A DNA stretch of 64,000 bases from Chitinophaga sp. Ak27 (GTDB lineage: Bacteria > Bacteroidota > Bacteroidia > Chitinophagales > Chitinophagaceae), in contig NZ_JABAOB010000006.1 of assembly GCF_012726295.1 (NCBI RefSeq), forward strand, positions 1 through 64,000. Direction: 5' to 3'. The notes under the pieces are model-generated. The model did not search any database, was not told where the DNA came from, and saw nothing but the letters and a program-made list of their open reading frames with translations. Shown piece after piece: positions 1 through 8,170 of this stretch. The first letter of the stretch is position 1. Each line of letters opens with the position of its first letter. The position numbers were made by a program, and so were the translations under genes.

Positions 1-47
1 TTAGGCGTATATTGTTTAAATACCTGTTTAGTCTTAGTTTTGGCCAT
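1..47 (-). CDS. N-terminal fragment of probable IS1182-family transposase (runs off the window)
   Basis: An ATG at 47 reads MAKTKTKQVFKQYTP on the minus strand and continues past base 1. A lysine-rich start followed by a 'VFK-Y' motif is typical of IS1182-family transposases, which continue into a proline-leucine-rich DUF772 domain. Only 15 codons are visible, so the family call rests on a short match and the inverted-repeat-like end nearby. It could be another small basic protein. Confidence 0.45.
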   Translation of the reverse strand, partial: MAKTKTKQVFKQYTP

Positions 48-80
48 AGTAATTTCAATGTGGTAATTAAAATTACTAAT

Positions 81-109
81 CGGCCCTTTCTCTGCAAAGA
101 AAAGGGCCG
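81..109. repeat. Hairpin inside the putative IS end
   Basis: CGGCCCTTT at 81-89 pairs with AAAGGGCCG at 101-109 around an 11-base loop. It sits between the transposase start and the putative IS terminus, where IS elements often carry a hairpin that blocks read-through from outside. There is no T-run directly after it on the plus strand. Confidence 0.5.
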
Positions 110-225
110 ACCTTTTTGGTCAGCCCCACTTTCTATAGATAGCGTATCGAACCTTTTTTGTTAAGCGGTGTTATCCGGAGTAAGGCTGTTGCTGTTCATT
201 ATCGAAAACCTTATAACTCCCCTGC

Positions 226-1398
226 ATGCATAAACGATTTTTACGCGTTGCCACCTTACTTGTATGCTGTCTGATTGCATGTCCTGCTTCTGCCGCACTT
301 TCGTTGCCGGCCATACGCGATAGTACGGCGAAGGATACTGCCCGCCTGCTTCCGGGATTTATAAAGAAAATTTCATTTGGAGGCGTCTTCCAGGCCCGTT
401 ATACCGGCTCCCTGGTAAAAGATGTGGATGTAAATGGGGTACATCAGCCGGATGCAGAAGAAGTGGTACGGAATAGTTTCAGTATCAAACGGGCCCGCTT
501 ACAGGCCAAGGCGCAGGTAAGCGATCGCTTCACTGCGGCAGTATTGATTAATCTCGCGGAGTTTTCCGGCGACACTAAAGGGAAGGTGCTGGAAAACGCC
601 TACGTATCTTACCGATGGAATGATGCCCTCAACTTCACTATCGGGCAATTCAGGCCCTCTTTTGGCCTGGAGGACCTATACCCAGTAGATATTATACAGT
701 CGATGGATTTCTCTAACCAGTACTATGCCTTTGGCAGCAACGGCTGGCAGAGTTTCCAGATAGGCGTATCCATGTTTGGCGCCTTCAATAAAGACAGCAA
801 AGTGCCTATGAAATATGCTCTCTCTGTAGTGAATGGTAATAACCGCAACCAGGTATCGGACAATGATAATGGTAAGTTGGGAACTGCCCGGTTGGAGCTG
901 GGCGATATGAATAAGCTGTCGCTGGGCCTCAACGGCGGCTTTGGCGCCGTAAAGCGGCAAAGCGTATATGCATTAGGCGTGGATGTTAGCGGCGTAATCC
1001 CACTGGCGCCAAAATGGGATCTGCAATTGCAGTCGGAATATAAGCAGGGCAATAACCATCAGCACTATTATGCTCTGCCGGATAGTTTGCGTAAAGAACC
1101 GGTTAGCCGGTATATTATGAACGGCGTGTATATTCTTCCCAATTTCCGCTACAAGATTAACTTCCATAAGCTCACGTCTATCGAAGTATCAATGCGTTAT
1201 GAATATTTTAAAGACGACCAAAAGCACGATGGTACCGTGCGGCAATCGTATATTCCTATGGTGAGCCTGGCCTTCCTGAAAGATTATGGCGGCCGTATCC
1301 AGTTAGGAATGCAGATAGATCAATATAACCGCGATATACCAGGTACCAAAACACATAACAGTAACCTGTTGATAGCACAGGTCCAATGCAGATTTTAA
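226..1398 (+). CDS. Outer-membrane porin, phosphate-selective porin O/P-like
   Basis: A 390-residue protein with a signal peptide (cleavage expected after Ala-Ser-Ala near residue 23) followed by alternating amphipathic strands and a C-terminal aromatic residue (ends QCRF), as in outer-membrane beta-barrels. The middle ('GQFRPSFGLEDL', then an aromatic-rich segment) resembles the OprO/OprP porin family. It is the first gene of a cluster with an inner-membrane carboxylate exchanger and a succinate dehydrogenase/fumarate reductase, so it probably lets small carboxylates cross the outer membrane. That substrate is inferred from context only; the family name 'phosphate-selective' is not evidence of specificity. 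The next gene starts 11 bases after its stop. Confidence 0.8.
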   Translation: MHKRFLRVATLLVCCLIACPASAALSLPAIRDSTAKDTARLLPGFIKKISFGGVFQARYTGSLVKDVDVNGVHQPDAEEVVRNSFSIKRARLQAKAQVSDRFTAAVLINLAEFSGDTKGKVLENAYVSYRWNDALNFTIGQFRPSFGLEDLYPVDIIQSMDFSNQYYAFGSNGWQSFQIGVSMFGAFNKDSKVPMKYALSVVNGNNRNQVSDNDNGKLGTARLELGDMNKLSLGLNGGFGAVKRQSVYALGVDVSGVIPLAPKWDLQLQSEYKQGNNHQHYYALPDSLRKEPVSRYIMNGVYILPNFRYKINFHKLTSIEVSMRYEYFKDDQKHDGTVRQSYIPMVSLAFLKDYGGRIQLGMQIDQYNRDIPGTKTHNSNLLIAQVQCRF

Positions 1399-1409
1399 AG
1401 CCCGTTATT

Positions 1410-2840
1410 ATGAAAGAAATCAAGTATCCGCAATTGTTGATTACATTGGCATTTGGCCTGATCGTCTGGTTTATTCCTGCGCCGGCGGGCGTAAAGGAAG
1501 AGGCCTGGCACCTGTTGGCTATTTTCCTGGCGACCATTGTCGGTATTATTATGAAAGCGGCCAGCATGGGCACTATGTCTATGATCGCTATTACGCTGGT
1601 TGCGGTTACCGGCGTGCTGGCGCCGGGAAACCCTTCTAAATCCATTACACTGGCGCTGAGCAGCTTTGGAGATAAAGTAATATGGCTGATAGGCATTTCC
1701 TTTTTCATTGCCCGTGGATTCATAAAAACCGGCCTGGGGAAACGGATAGCCTACCTGTTTATTCGTGTATTTGGTCGCAGCTCATTGGGCCTGGCTTATG
1801 GGCTGGGGTTGGCCGACCTGGTGCTGGCGCCGGCAGTGCCCAGCAACACCGCCAGGGGAGGAGGAATTATTTATCCTATTATGAAGTCGATGGCCATGAA
1901 CTTTGGTTCTGTTCCGGAAGATCCTGCCACCCATCGTAAGCTGGGCGCCTATCTCACATTGAACAGTTACAATATGAACCTCATCACTTCGTCCCTGTTT
2001 TTAACCGGTACCGCCAGCAACCCGATGTGTCAGAAGTTTGCCAAAAATATGGGCATCGATATTACCTGGATGTCCTGGTTTACAGCGGCCATAGTGCCCG
2101 CATTGCTCTCTGTTATTGCCGTTCCCTGGATACTGTATAAAATATATCCACCCGAGATCAAATCTACCGGCGATGCACCGGCGATGGCAGCAGAGAAGCT
2201 TAAAGAGATGGGACCCGTTCACCGGAATGAGTGGCTGATGTTATTGGCCTTTGTGATCCTGTTATTCTTGTGGATTACCGGTGATTTGTTTGGTATTGAT
2301 GCTACTACTACAGCATTGATAGGGCTCATATTCCTGTTGATATCACAGGTACTCACCTGGGAAGATGTAAAGTCGGAAAAAGGCGCCTGGGATACGATCG
2401 TATGGTTTTCTGCCCTGGTAATGATGGCGAGTTTCCTGAATACCCTGGGCTTTATTCCCTGGTTCAGCGACCTGATTAAACAGCAGGTGGGGGGCTTGCA
2501 ATGGACGGTAGCTTTTCCGATAATTGTGCTGGTATATTTTTATAGTCATTACATTTTTGCGAGCGCTACTGCCCATGTGGCGGCCATGTATTCCGCCTTT
2601 TTAGGCGTGGGTATTTCCGTAGGCATTCCGGGTACTTTGCTGGCGTTGGTGTTGGGTTTTTGCGGTGGCATTTTCGGAACGCTCACGCATTATGGACATG
2701 GTCCTGCGCCAGTATTTTTCGGAAGTACCTATGTAGATCTGAAAGACTGGTGGAAATGTGGGTTTATACTGAGTATTGCACTGATTATCATCTGGATGGG
2801 CGTTGGTGGCGGCTGGTGGAAGGTAATCGGTATCTGGTAA
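1410..2840 (+). CDS. DASS-family carboxylate transporter (CitT/DiT-type antiporter)
   Basis: A 476-residue multi-pass inner-membrane protein of the divalent anion:sodium symporter (SLC13/DASS) superfamily. Two substrate-site motifs are visible: SNTARGG near residue 145 and TGTASNP near 199, with long hydrophobic helices throughout. The region before the first motif ('RGFIKTGLGKRIAYLF...') matches the CitT/TtdT/chloroplast DiT1 branch, whose members exchange citrate, tartrate, fumarate or 2-oxoglutarate for another dicarboxylate, often succinate. Followed at once by succinate dehydrogenase/fumarate reductase subunits, it most likely imports a C4-dicarboxylate and exports succinate. An in-frame ATG at 1386 overlaps the porin stop; I prefer 1410 because MKEIKYPQ begins just before the first helix. 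Confidence 0.85.
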   Translation: MKEIKYPQLLITLAFGLIVWFIPAPAGVKEEAWHLLAIFLATIVGIIMKAASMGTMSMIAITLVAVTGVLAPGNPSKSITLALSSFGDKVIWLIGISFFIARGFIKTGLGKRIAYLFIRVFGRSSLGLAYGLGLADLVLAPAVPSNTARGGGIIYPIMKSMAMNFGSVPEDPATHRKLGAYLTLNSYNMNLITSSLFLTGTASNPMCQKFAKNMGIDITWMSWFTAAIVPALLSVIAVPWILYKIYPPEIKSTGDAPAMAAEKLKEMGPVHRNEWLMLLAFVILLFLWITGDLFGIDATTTALIGLIFLLISQVLTWEDVKSEKGAWDTIVWFSALVMMASFLNTLGFIPWFSDLIKQQVGGLQWTVAFPIIVLVYFYSHYIFASATAHVAAMYSAFLGVGISVGIPGTLLALVLGFCGGIFGTLTHYGHGPAPVFFGSTYVDLKDWWKCGFILSIALIIIWMGVGGGWWKVIGIW

Positions 2841-2861
2841 ACATTGGGTAAAAAAGATATT

Positions 2862-3530
2862 ATGGGTCAATGGAAGCAACAAACTTTATCCAGGAAAAAC
2901 TGGATGGCTTTTACAGGGCTGTTTCTCTGCCTTTACCTGGTGATACACCTGGCGGGCAACCTGCAATTATTTTTGCCGGCAGAACGGGCACACCGGCAGT
3001 TTAACCTCTATTCGCATATCCTGTCGGGTAACCTTATCATTAAGGCAATTTCCTATATCCTTTTTGCCTGTATCATTGGTCACGTGGTGTACGCCATTAT
3101 CATTACAGTGGCCAATAACCGGGCAAGAAAGATCAGGTATCATTACGACCGAAGGGGAGCTGCCAGTAAGTGGTATAGCCGCAATATGGGCTTATTGGGG
3201 ACCATTATTTTTATTTTCCTGGTGATACACCTGCGTGATTTCTGGTATGTCTACAAATTTGGGCGTTTGCCAATGGACGCGGATGGGCACAAAGATCTCT
3301 ACCTATTAGTGGTAAGCGTTTACGGCGAGTTGTGGTATGTGATACTGTATGTGATTTGTATGGTCGCACTCTGCTATCACCTGCTGCATGGATTTTTTAG
3401 TGCCGCGAGGACATTGGGATTATATCATCCACGTTATACACACGCGGTCAGGGTTTTTGGTTGGGTATTCAGCATAGTTATCTGTAGCGGATTTGCTGCG
3501 ATACCATTGTATGTTTATTGCTTAAAATAG
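2862..3530 (+). CDS. Succinate dehydrogenase / fumarate reductase cytochrome b subunit
   Basis: A 222-residue membrane protein with about five transmembrane helices and histidines in or near them (for example 'VIHLAGN', 'GHVVY', 'YHLLHGFF'), as in the single-subunit di-haem cytochrome b anchor of Bacteroidetes and Wolinella-type enzymes. It anchors the flavoprotein and iron-sulfur subunits encoded immediately downstream and passes electrons to or from menaquinone. The ATG at 2862 is preferred over an upstream in-frame TTG at 2844; the purine run AAAAAAG lies just before it. Its stop is 6 bases from the start of the flavoprotein gene. Confidence 0.88.
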   Translation: MGQWKQQTLSRKNWMAFTGLFLCLYLVIHLAGNLQLFLPAERAHRQFNLYSHILSGNLIIKAISYILFACIIGHVVYAIIITVANNRARKIRYHYDRRGAASKWYSRNMGLLGTIIFIFLVIHLRDFWYVYKFGRLPMDADGHKDLYLLVVSVYGELWYVILYVICMVALCYHLLHGFFSAARTLGLYHPRYTHAVRVFGWVFSIVICSGFAAIPLYVYCLK

Positions 3531-3536
3531 TTGATT

Positions 3537-5447
3537 ATGCTGGATGCAAAAATACCTGCGGGACCACTGGAAGAGAAGTGGAACTATTACAAAACTCATG
3601 CAAAGCTGGTAAATCCCGCCAACAGGAGAAAACTGGATGTGATTGTGGTTGGAGCAGGGCTGGCGGGCAGTTCTATTGCAGCTTCGCTTGGAGAAATGGG
3701 ATATAATGTAAAATGTTTCTGTTTCCAGGATACGCCCCGCCGTGCCCACTCCGTGGCAGCACAGGGAGGTGTGAATGCCTGCAAGAACTATAAGAATGAC
3801 GGCGACAGTGTATACCGAATGTTTTACGATACGATTAAAGGCGGTGACTTTCGTGCGAGGGAGGGAAATGTATACCGGTTGGCAGCGTGCAGTGCCAGCC
3901 TGATTGATCAGGCGGTGGCGCAGGGCGTGCCTTTTGGACGGGAATACGGCGGATACCTGAACAACCGTTCCTTTGGCGGGGTGCAGGTATCCCGTACTTT
4001 TTATGCGAGAGGTCAAACCGGGCAACAGTTATTGCAGGGTGCTTACCAGGCGCTGATGCGGCAGGTGGGGGCTGGTAATGTCCAATTGTTTGCCCGGCAT
4101 GAAATGCTGGACCTGGTAGTGATAGAAAAAAAGGCGAGAGGGATTATTGTACGCAACATGGATACAGGCGCGCTAGAACGTCATGGGGCGCATGCTGTAG
4201 TGCTGGCAACCGGCGGATTTGGTAAAATATACTACCTGTCTACCCTGGCGATGGGGTGCAATGGTTCGGCCATCTGGAGGGCACACAAACGAGGCGCTTT
4301 TATGGCCAATCCCAGCTGGACACAGATACATCCTACCAGTTTGCCACAATCAGGGGAGTACCAGTCTAAGCTTACATTGATGTCGGAATCGCTGCGTAAT
4401 GATGGCCGTATTTGGGTGCCGGTAAATAAAGACGAACAACGAGAGCCTAACCAGATTCCCGAAGAAGAGAGGGATTACTATCTGGAACGGAGATATCCCG
4501 CATTCGGTAATTTATCGCCCCGTGATATTGCATCAAGAGCAGCCAAAGAACGTATTGATGCAGGTTTTGGAATAGGCCCGCTGAAGAACGCCGTATACCT
4601 GGATTTTTCCAGAGCGATAAAAGACCAGGGGGAAGATAAGATCCGGAAGAAGTATGGCAACCTGTTTCGCATGTACGAAAAAATTACCGGGGTAAATGCT
4701 TACCTGGAGCCTATGAGAATTTCACCTGCCGCCCATTTTTCTATGGGAGGCCTATGGGTGGATTATGAACTAATGACTACCATCCCTGGTTTGTTTGCTT
4801 TGGGAGAAGCTAACTTCGCAGATCATGGGGCTAACCGCTTAGGGGCTAATTCTCTCCTGCAAGCGAGTATCGATGGTTATTTTATAGCGCCTTATACCAT
4901 GGCCAATTATCTGGCAGATGAAATAAAAGCGGGCCCAATAGATGTACGCCATGCAGCCTTTGCTGCCGCAGAAGAAAATGTACAGCAGCAATTACATCTC
5001 TTGATGGGCATACAGGGCAATTTAAGTGCAGATCATTTTCATAAAGCACTGGGTAAAATATTGTACGATAAGTGTGGGTTAAGTCGATCGAAAGACGGAC
5101 TGGAAAAGGCTATTAGCGATATTGTTGCCTTGCGGGAGGAATTCTGGCAACGATTATATGTGCCGGGGGGATACGCTATCAACAGCGAATTGGAAAAAGC
5201 AGGAAGAGTAGCAGATTACCTGGAGCTAGGAGAATTGATGTGTTATGATGCCCTTACCCGTAACGAATCCTGCGGTGCGCATTTCCGCACAGAATATCAA
5301 ACGCCGGAAGGAGAGGCGATGCGTAACGACCAGGACTTTTCGTTTATTTCAGCGTGGGAATGGACTGGAGCGGGCAAATCGCCACTGTTGCACAAAGAGC
5401 CTTTGCATTTCGAATTTGTTACGCCTACAGTGAGAAGCTATAAATAA
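3537..5447 (+). CDS. Succinate dehydrogenase / fumarate reductase flavoprotein subunit
   Basis: A 636-residue catalytic subunit. An FAD Rossmann motif VVGAGLAG lies at about residues 37-44, and His71 in '[11 protein letters not shown]' is the histidine that carries covalent FAD in this family. Active-site blocks are intact: [42 protein letters not shown] and [16 protein letters not shown]. Length and sequence style fit the Bacteroidetes/epsilon-type enzymes that interconvert succinate and fumarate with menaquinone. Sequence alone does not tell the direction; the adjacent CitT-type exchanger favours fumarate reduction with succinate export, but oxidation of imported succinate is equally possible. 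Start at 3537 (MLDAKIPAG), 6 bases after the cytochrome b stop. Confidence 0.93.
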   Translation: MLDAKIPAGPLEEKWNYYKTHAKLVNPANRRKLDVIVVGAGLAGSSIAASLGEMGYNVKCFCFQDTPRRAHSVAAQGGVNACKNYKNDGDSVYRMFYDTIKGGDFRAREGNVYRLAACSASLIDQAVAQGVPFGREYGGYLNNRSFGGVQVSRTFYARGQTGQQLLQGAYQALMRQVGAGNVQLFARHEMLDLVVIEKKARGIIVRNMDTGALERHGAHAVVLATGGFGKIYYLSTLAMGCNGSAIWRAHKRGAFMANPSWTQIHPTSLPQSGEYQSKLTLMSESLRNDGRIWVPVNKDEQREPNQIPEEERDYYLERRYPAFGNLSPRDIASRAAKERIDAGFGIGPLKNAVYLDFSRAIKDQGEDKIRKKYGNLFRMYEKITGVNAYLEPMRISPAAHFSMGGLWVDYELMTTIPGLFALGEANFADHGANRLGANSLLQASIDGYFIAPYTMANYLADEIKAGPIDVRHAAFAAAEENVQQQLHLLMGIQGNLSADHFHKALGKILYDKCGLSRSKDGLEKAISDIVALREEFWQRLYVPGGYAINSELEKAGRVADYLELGELMCYDALTRNESCGAHFRTEYQTPEGEAMRNDQDFSFISAWEWTGAGKSPLLHKEPLHFEFVTPTVRSYK

Positions 5448-5460
5448 AAAAATAACGGCT

Positions 5461-6207
5461 ATGCGTATACGATTAAAAATATGGCGCCAGGAAAATGAGC
5501 ATGAACCTGGGAAAATGATGAGTTACACACTGGAAGATATCAACCCGCATATGTCTTTCCTGGAAATGCTGGATACCCTGAATGAGCAGCTGTTGAAAGA
5601 TGGCACCCGCCCGGTAGAATTTGATCACGATTGCCGGGAAGGAATATGCGGACAATGCGGGATAATGATCAATGGCCGGGCACATGGCCCCTTAAAAAAT
5701 ACGACTACCTGCCAGTTGCATATGCGTACTTTTACGGATAATGAAGAGATCATTATAGAGCCGTTTCGCGCAAGTGCTTTTCCGGTAAAATGTGATTTAA
5801 AAATAGATCGTTCTGCATTTGACAGGGTCATACAATCCGGCGGATTTATTGCAGTGAACACAGGACAGGCGCCGGAAGCCAATAGCATTCCTATTGGTTC
5901 GCCTGAGGTAGAAGCTGCTTTTGATGCTGCAGCTTGTATTGGTTGCGGCGCCTGTGTGGCAGTGTGTAAAAATTCCAGCGCAGCATTGTTTACCAGTGCA
6001 AAAATAGCGCACCTGGCATTGCTGCCCCAGGGGCAGATAGAAGCACAAACACGGGTAAGAAATATGGTAAACCAGATGGACAAGGAAGGCTTTGGCCACT
6101 GCAGTAATACGGAAGCCTGTGAGGTCGAATGCCCGCAACAAATTTCTGTATTGCATATTGCCCGGATGAACTATGAATACAACAAAGCACAGATACTGAA
6201 AAAATAG
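5461..6207 (+). CDS. Succinate dehydrogenase / fumarate reductase iron-sulfur subunit
   Basis: A 248-residue electron-transfer subunit. The [2Fe-2S] ligands are visible as Cys58, Cys63, Cys66 and Cys84 (CREGICGQCG ... C). The C-terminal ferredoxin domain has Cys159, 162, 165, 169 (CIGCGACVAVC) and Cys214, 220, 224 for the [4Fe-4S] and [3Fe-4S] clusters. It connects FAD in the flavoprotein to haem in the membrane anchor. It follows the flavoprotein after 13 bases and is the last gene of the porin-exchanger-oxidoreductase cluster. No strong terminator is evident after it. Confidence 0.93.
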   Translation: MRIRLKIWRQENEHEPGKMMSYTLEDINPHMSFLEMLDTLNEQLLKDGTRPVEFDHDCREGICGQCGIMINGRAHGPLKNTTTCQLHMRTFTDNEEIIIEPFRASAFPVKCDLKIDRSAFDRVIQSGGFIAVNTGQAPEANSIPIGSPEVEAAFDAAACIGCGACVAVCKNSSAALFTSAKIAHLALLPQGQIEAQTRVRNMVNQMDKEGFGHCSNTEACEVECPQQISVLHIARMNYEYNKAQILKK

Positions 6208-6294
6208 CGCACTCCTTTCCTATAAGCATATACGTAGTACTACCTATTTTGTAAGATATTTTCCTGCATCGATGTTTATTTAAAAAATAGGTTG

Positions 6295-6302
6295 TAAATT
6301 TG
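6295..6302 (+). promoter_or_regulatory. Bacteroidota -7 promoter box TAAATTTG
   Basis: TAAATTTG fits the TAnnTTTG consensus of the Bacteroidota housekeeping sigma factor. It would start transcription near 6309 and give a leader of roughly 115 bases before the lipoprotein at 6425. No clear -33 TTG is seen. Confidence 0.6.
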
Positions 6303-6424
6303 CATCCGTTTGAATACCGAATATATGCTGTTGCTATCCGAGTTGCAATCGCAATAGTGTTAACCCCGGTGAATTTTTAGTAAAAAGGGTTTGTGACCGA
6401 CCCCCCAAAAAAGAAAATAACAAG

Positions 6425-6769
6425 ATGACACATTGTAAAATGTTTGTGGTAGCCCTGCTGCTTATGGTAGCTATGGTGGCTTGTAACCTCAATCCCAAAG
6501 AAAACACAAAAGAAGTAGTTACCGTAGAAGGACAAGCAGGTAATTTCCTGATTATCAAAGGACATGGTTTTAGTGAAAACAGAAACCAGAATAAGGTGGT
6601 TTTTGGCAACGTAACCGCGAAGGTGCTGAGTGCCAATGCCAATAGCCTGGTGGTACAGGTGCCAGTACAATCTGCTGCTACAGTGCCTGTAATGGTTACA
6701 GTTGGAGATAATGTATCCAACGCGATGTTGTTTGCCTACCATGGCAAACTGGTAGCTTCTAAATTTTAA
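6425..6769 (+). CDS. Small lipoprotein with an IPT/TIG domain
   Basis: A 114-residue protein with a lipoprotein signal peptide (lipobox VAMVAC, acylated Cys20) and one immunoglobulin-like IPT/TIG fold: 'GNFLIIKGHGFSEN...KVVFGNVTAKVLSANANSLVVQVP...VPVMVTVGDNVSN' is the standard TIG pattern. Such domains mediate protein or glycan contact on the cell surface. It stands alone between its own promoter and a terminator hairpin, so its partner is unknown. The TIG domain is clear; the function is not. Confidence 0.8.
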   Translation: MTHCKMFVVALLLMVAMVACNLNPKENTKEVVTVEGQAGNFLIIKGHGFSENRNQNKVVFGNVTAKVLSANANSLVVQVPVQSAATVPVMVTVGDNVSNAMLFAYHGKLVASKF

Positions 6770-6786
6770 AAACAATTAAATTAAAA

Positions 6787-6830
6787 GCAGTGGGTGGAGG
6801 TCTTTTCAGATCATCTACCCATTGCCTTTT
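6787..6830 (+). terminator. Rho-independent terminator after the IPT lipoprotein
   Basis: GCAGTGGGTGGA (6787-6798) pairs, with two G-U pairs, with TCTACCCATTGC (6814-6825), followed by CTTTT. Confidence 0.7.
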
Positions 6831-6859
6831 AAGTGCGTTTTTTTTGCTACACTTGCAGT

Positions 6860-7621
6860 ATGTACAGCACTTTCCAGCCACATCCTTTATTGACTGCTTA
6901 TGTGGATGCATACTGGGTAAGCAGGGCTACGCAATTTTCGCAACAGCGAATTTTGCCGGATACCTGTGCTGATATCATTTTTAATATCAGTGACCAGCCG
7001 GTTACTGCTGGTAATAATGCTATATGGATAGCGCCGAATACGGCATTCGTAGTAGGTACGATGACCGCTTTTCGTGATATTGCCAGGCAAGGGAATACTA
7101 GTATGTTAGGAATCCGTTTTAAACCCGGAGGACTTCATGCATTTACGGCACTGCCATTGCAGCTGGCCACCGACGAGCATCTTCTGCTCACCGATATTAC
7201 CCACGACTGGCATACCATGCTGGAGCCTTTGTTGGAAAAAACGCCATCGCTTTCGGAAAAAGTTAACTGCCTGGAGAATTTCTTATTGCAGCGACTGCCT
7301 GCGAATAATATTGTTGCAAATAAAATCCAGGAAAGCATTCACCATATCCGTCAGTCGAACGGTAATATAGCACCTGCAATGCTGGCAGGTAAAGCGTTTA
7401 TGAGTCCCCGTACTTTTGAAAGGAATTTTTTGCAGATGGTAGGTGTATCTCCTAAAACGTTTTCGCGAATCGTACGGTTTGTGAGCATCCGTCGTGCGTT
7501 GAAAAAGGAAAGGACGTCTACTTTATTATCGCTGGCGTTGGAGCATGGTTTTTATGATCATGCGCACTTCACCCGTGAATTTAAATTATTGGGCGGCGAT
7601 AATCCCAGCTGCTGGCGGTAA
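6860..7621 (+). CDS. AraC-family transcriptional regulator
   Basis: A 253-residue regulator. The N-terminal half begins 'HPLLTAYVDAYWVSR' and resembles the DUF6597-type sensor domain found in many Bacteroidetes AraC proteins. The C-terminal ~85 residues form the double helix-turn-helix ('MSPRTFERNFLQMVGVSPKTF...LALEHGFYDHAHFTREFK'). The second helix-turn-helix ends rather abruptly with 'GDNPSCWR', where relatives usually have SPxxYR. ATG 6860 is preferred over 6833 because MYSTFQPHP matches the usual start and because a TACACTTG box (near TAnnTTTG) lies at 6848-6855. It is followed after 45 bases by a VOC-family gene on the same strand, a plausible target or operon partner. Confidence 0.85.
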   Translation: MYSTFQPHPLLTAYVDAYWVSRATQFSQQRILPDTCADIIFNISDQPVTAGNNAIWIAPNTAFVVGTMTAFRDIARQGNTSMLGIRFKPGGLHAFTALPLQLATDEHLLLTDITHDWHTMLEPLLEKTPSLSEKVNCLENFLLQRLPANNIVANKIQESIHHIRQSNGNIAPAMLAGKAFMSPRTFERNFLQMVGVSPKTFSRIVRFVSIRRALKKERTSTLLSLALEHGFYDHAHFTREFKLLGGDNPSCWR

Positions 7622-7666
7622 TATGCTTACCTCCTGGAATTTAATTTACTATTCAATTCAGCTGTT

Positions 7667-8095
7667 ATGCGACAGAAATTAACATTAATCACGCTGGGAG
7701 TGCAGGACCTTTCACGTGCAATACGGTTTTATGAACAGGGGTTGGGGTGGAAAAAATCACCTGCCAGCGAAGGGGAGATTGCGTTCTTCCCATTGGGAGG
7801 TATGGTGCTGGCGCTTTATTCCAGGGAACGCCTGGCAGAAGATGTGGGCATTCCTGCCAGAGGCAGCGGCTTTGGAGGGCTTACACTATCTTACAATGCC
7901 ATCGACCGCGCTGAAGTAGATGCGGTGTTGGAACAGGCGCGCAGCGCGGGTGCGCAGATTGCGAAGCCGGCGCAGGAAGTGTTCTGGGGCGGCTATAGTG
8001 GCTACTTTCGCGATCCGGATGGCCACCTGGTGGAGGTAGCGCATAATCCTTTCTGGGAATTGAATGAACAGGGCGATATAGTACTGCCATTGTAA
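7667..8095 (+). CDS. VOC-family (glyoxalase/dioxygenase fold) protein
   Basis: A 142-residue protein with the paired beta-alpha-beta-beta-beta modules of the vicinal-oxygen-chelate superfamily: 'LGVQDLSRAIRFYEQGLGWKK' opens the first module and 'YFRDPDGHLVEVAHNPFW' closes the second, with the metal-site Glu in LVEVAHN. Members include glyoxalases, extradiol dioxygenases and antibiotic-binding proteins. Nothing in the sequence fixes the substrate. It is co-oriented with the AraC regulator upstream and ends at a bidirectional terminator. Confidence 0.85.
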   Translation: MRQKLTLITLGVQDLSRAIRFYEQGLGWKKSPASEGEIAFFPLGGMVLALYSRERLAEDVGIPARGSGFGGLTLSYNAIDRAEVDAVLEQARSAGAQIAKPAQEVFWGGYSGYFRDPDGHLVEVAHNPFWELNEQGDIVLPL

Positions 8096-8108
8096 GATAG
8101 TGCCAAAG

Positions 8109-8153
8109 AAAAGCCTGACTAACGTATACGGAGGTACGATGAGCCAGGCTTTT
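8109..8153. terminator. Bidirectional terminator between convergent genes
   Basis: AAAAGCCTG (8109-8117) pairs with CAGGCTTTT (8145-8153), giving U-runs in both directions. It serves the VOC gene (+) and the META-domain gene (-). Confidence 0.75.
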
Positions 8154-8170
8154 AAATTCAGTGAAGACAG

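Larger units (their letters stand above)
1..127 (-). mobile_element. Edge of a probable IS1182-type insertion sequence
   Basis: The window opens with the 5' end of a minus-strand ORF resembling an IS1182-family transposase. About 80 bases upstream of it, read on the minus strand, the sequence at 110-127 starts GGGGCTGACCAAAAAGG, which looks like the terminal inverted repeat of such elements (recalled, not searched). I therefore place the element edge near base 127. The rest of the element, its other repeat and any target duplication lie outside the window, so the boundary is an inference. Confidence 0.45.
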
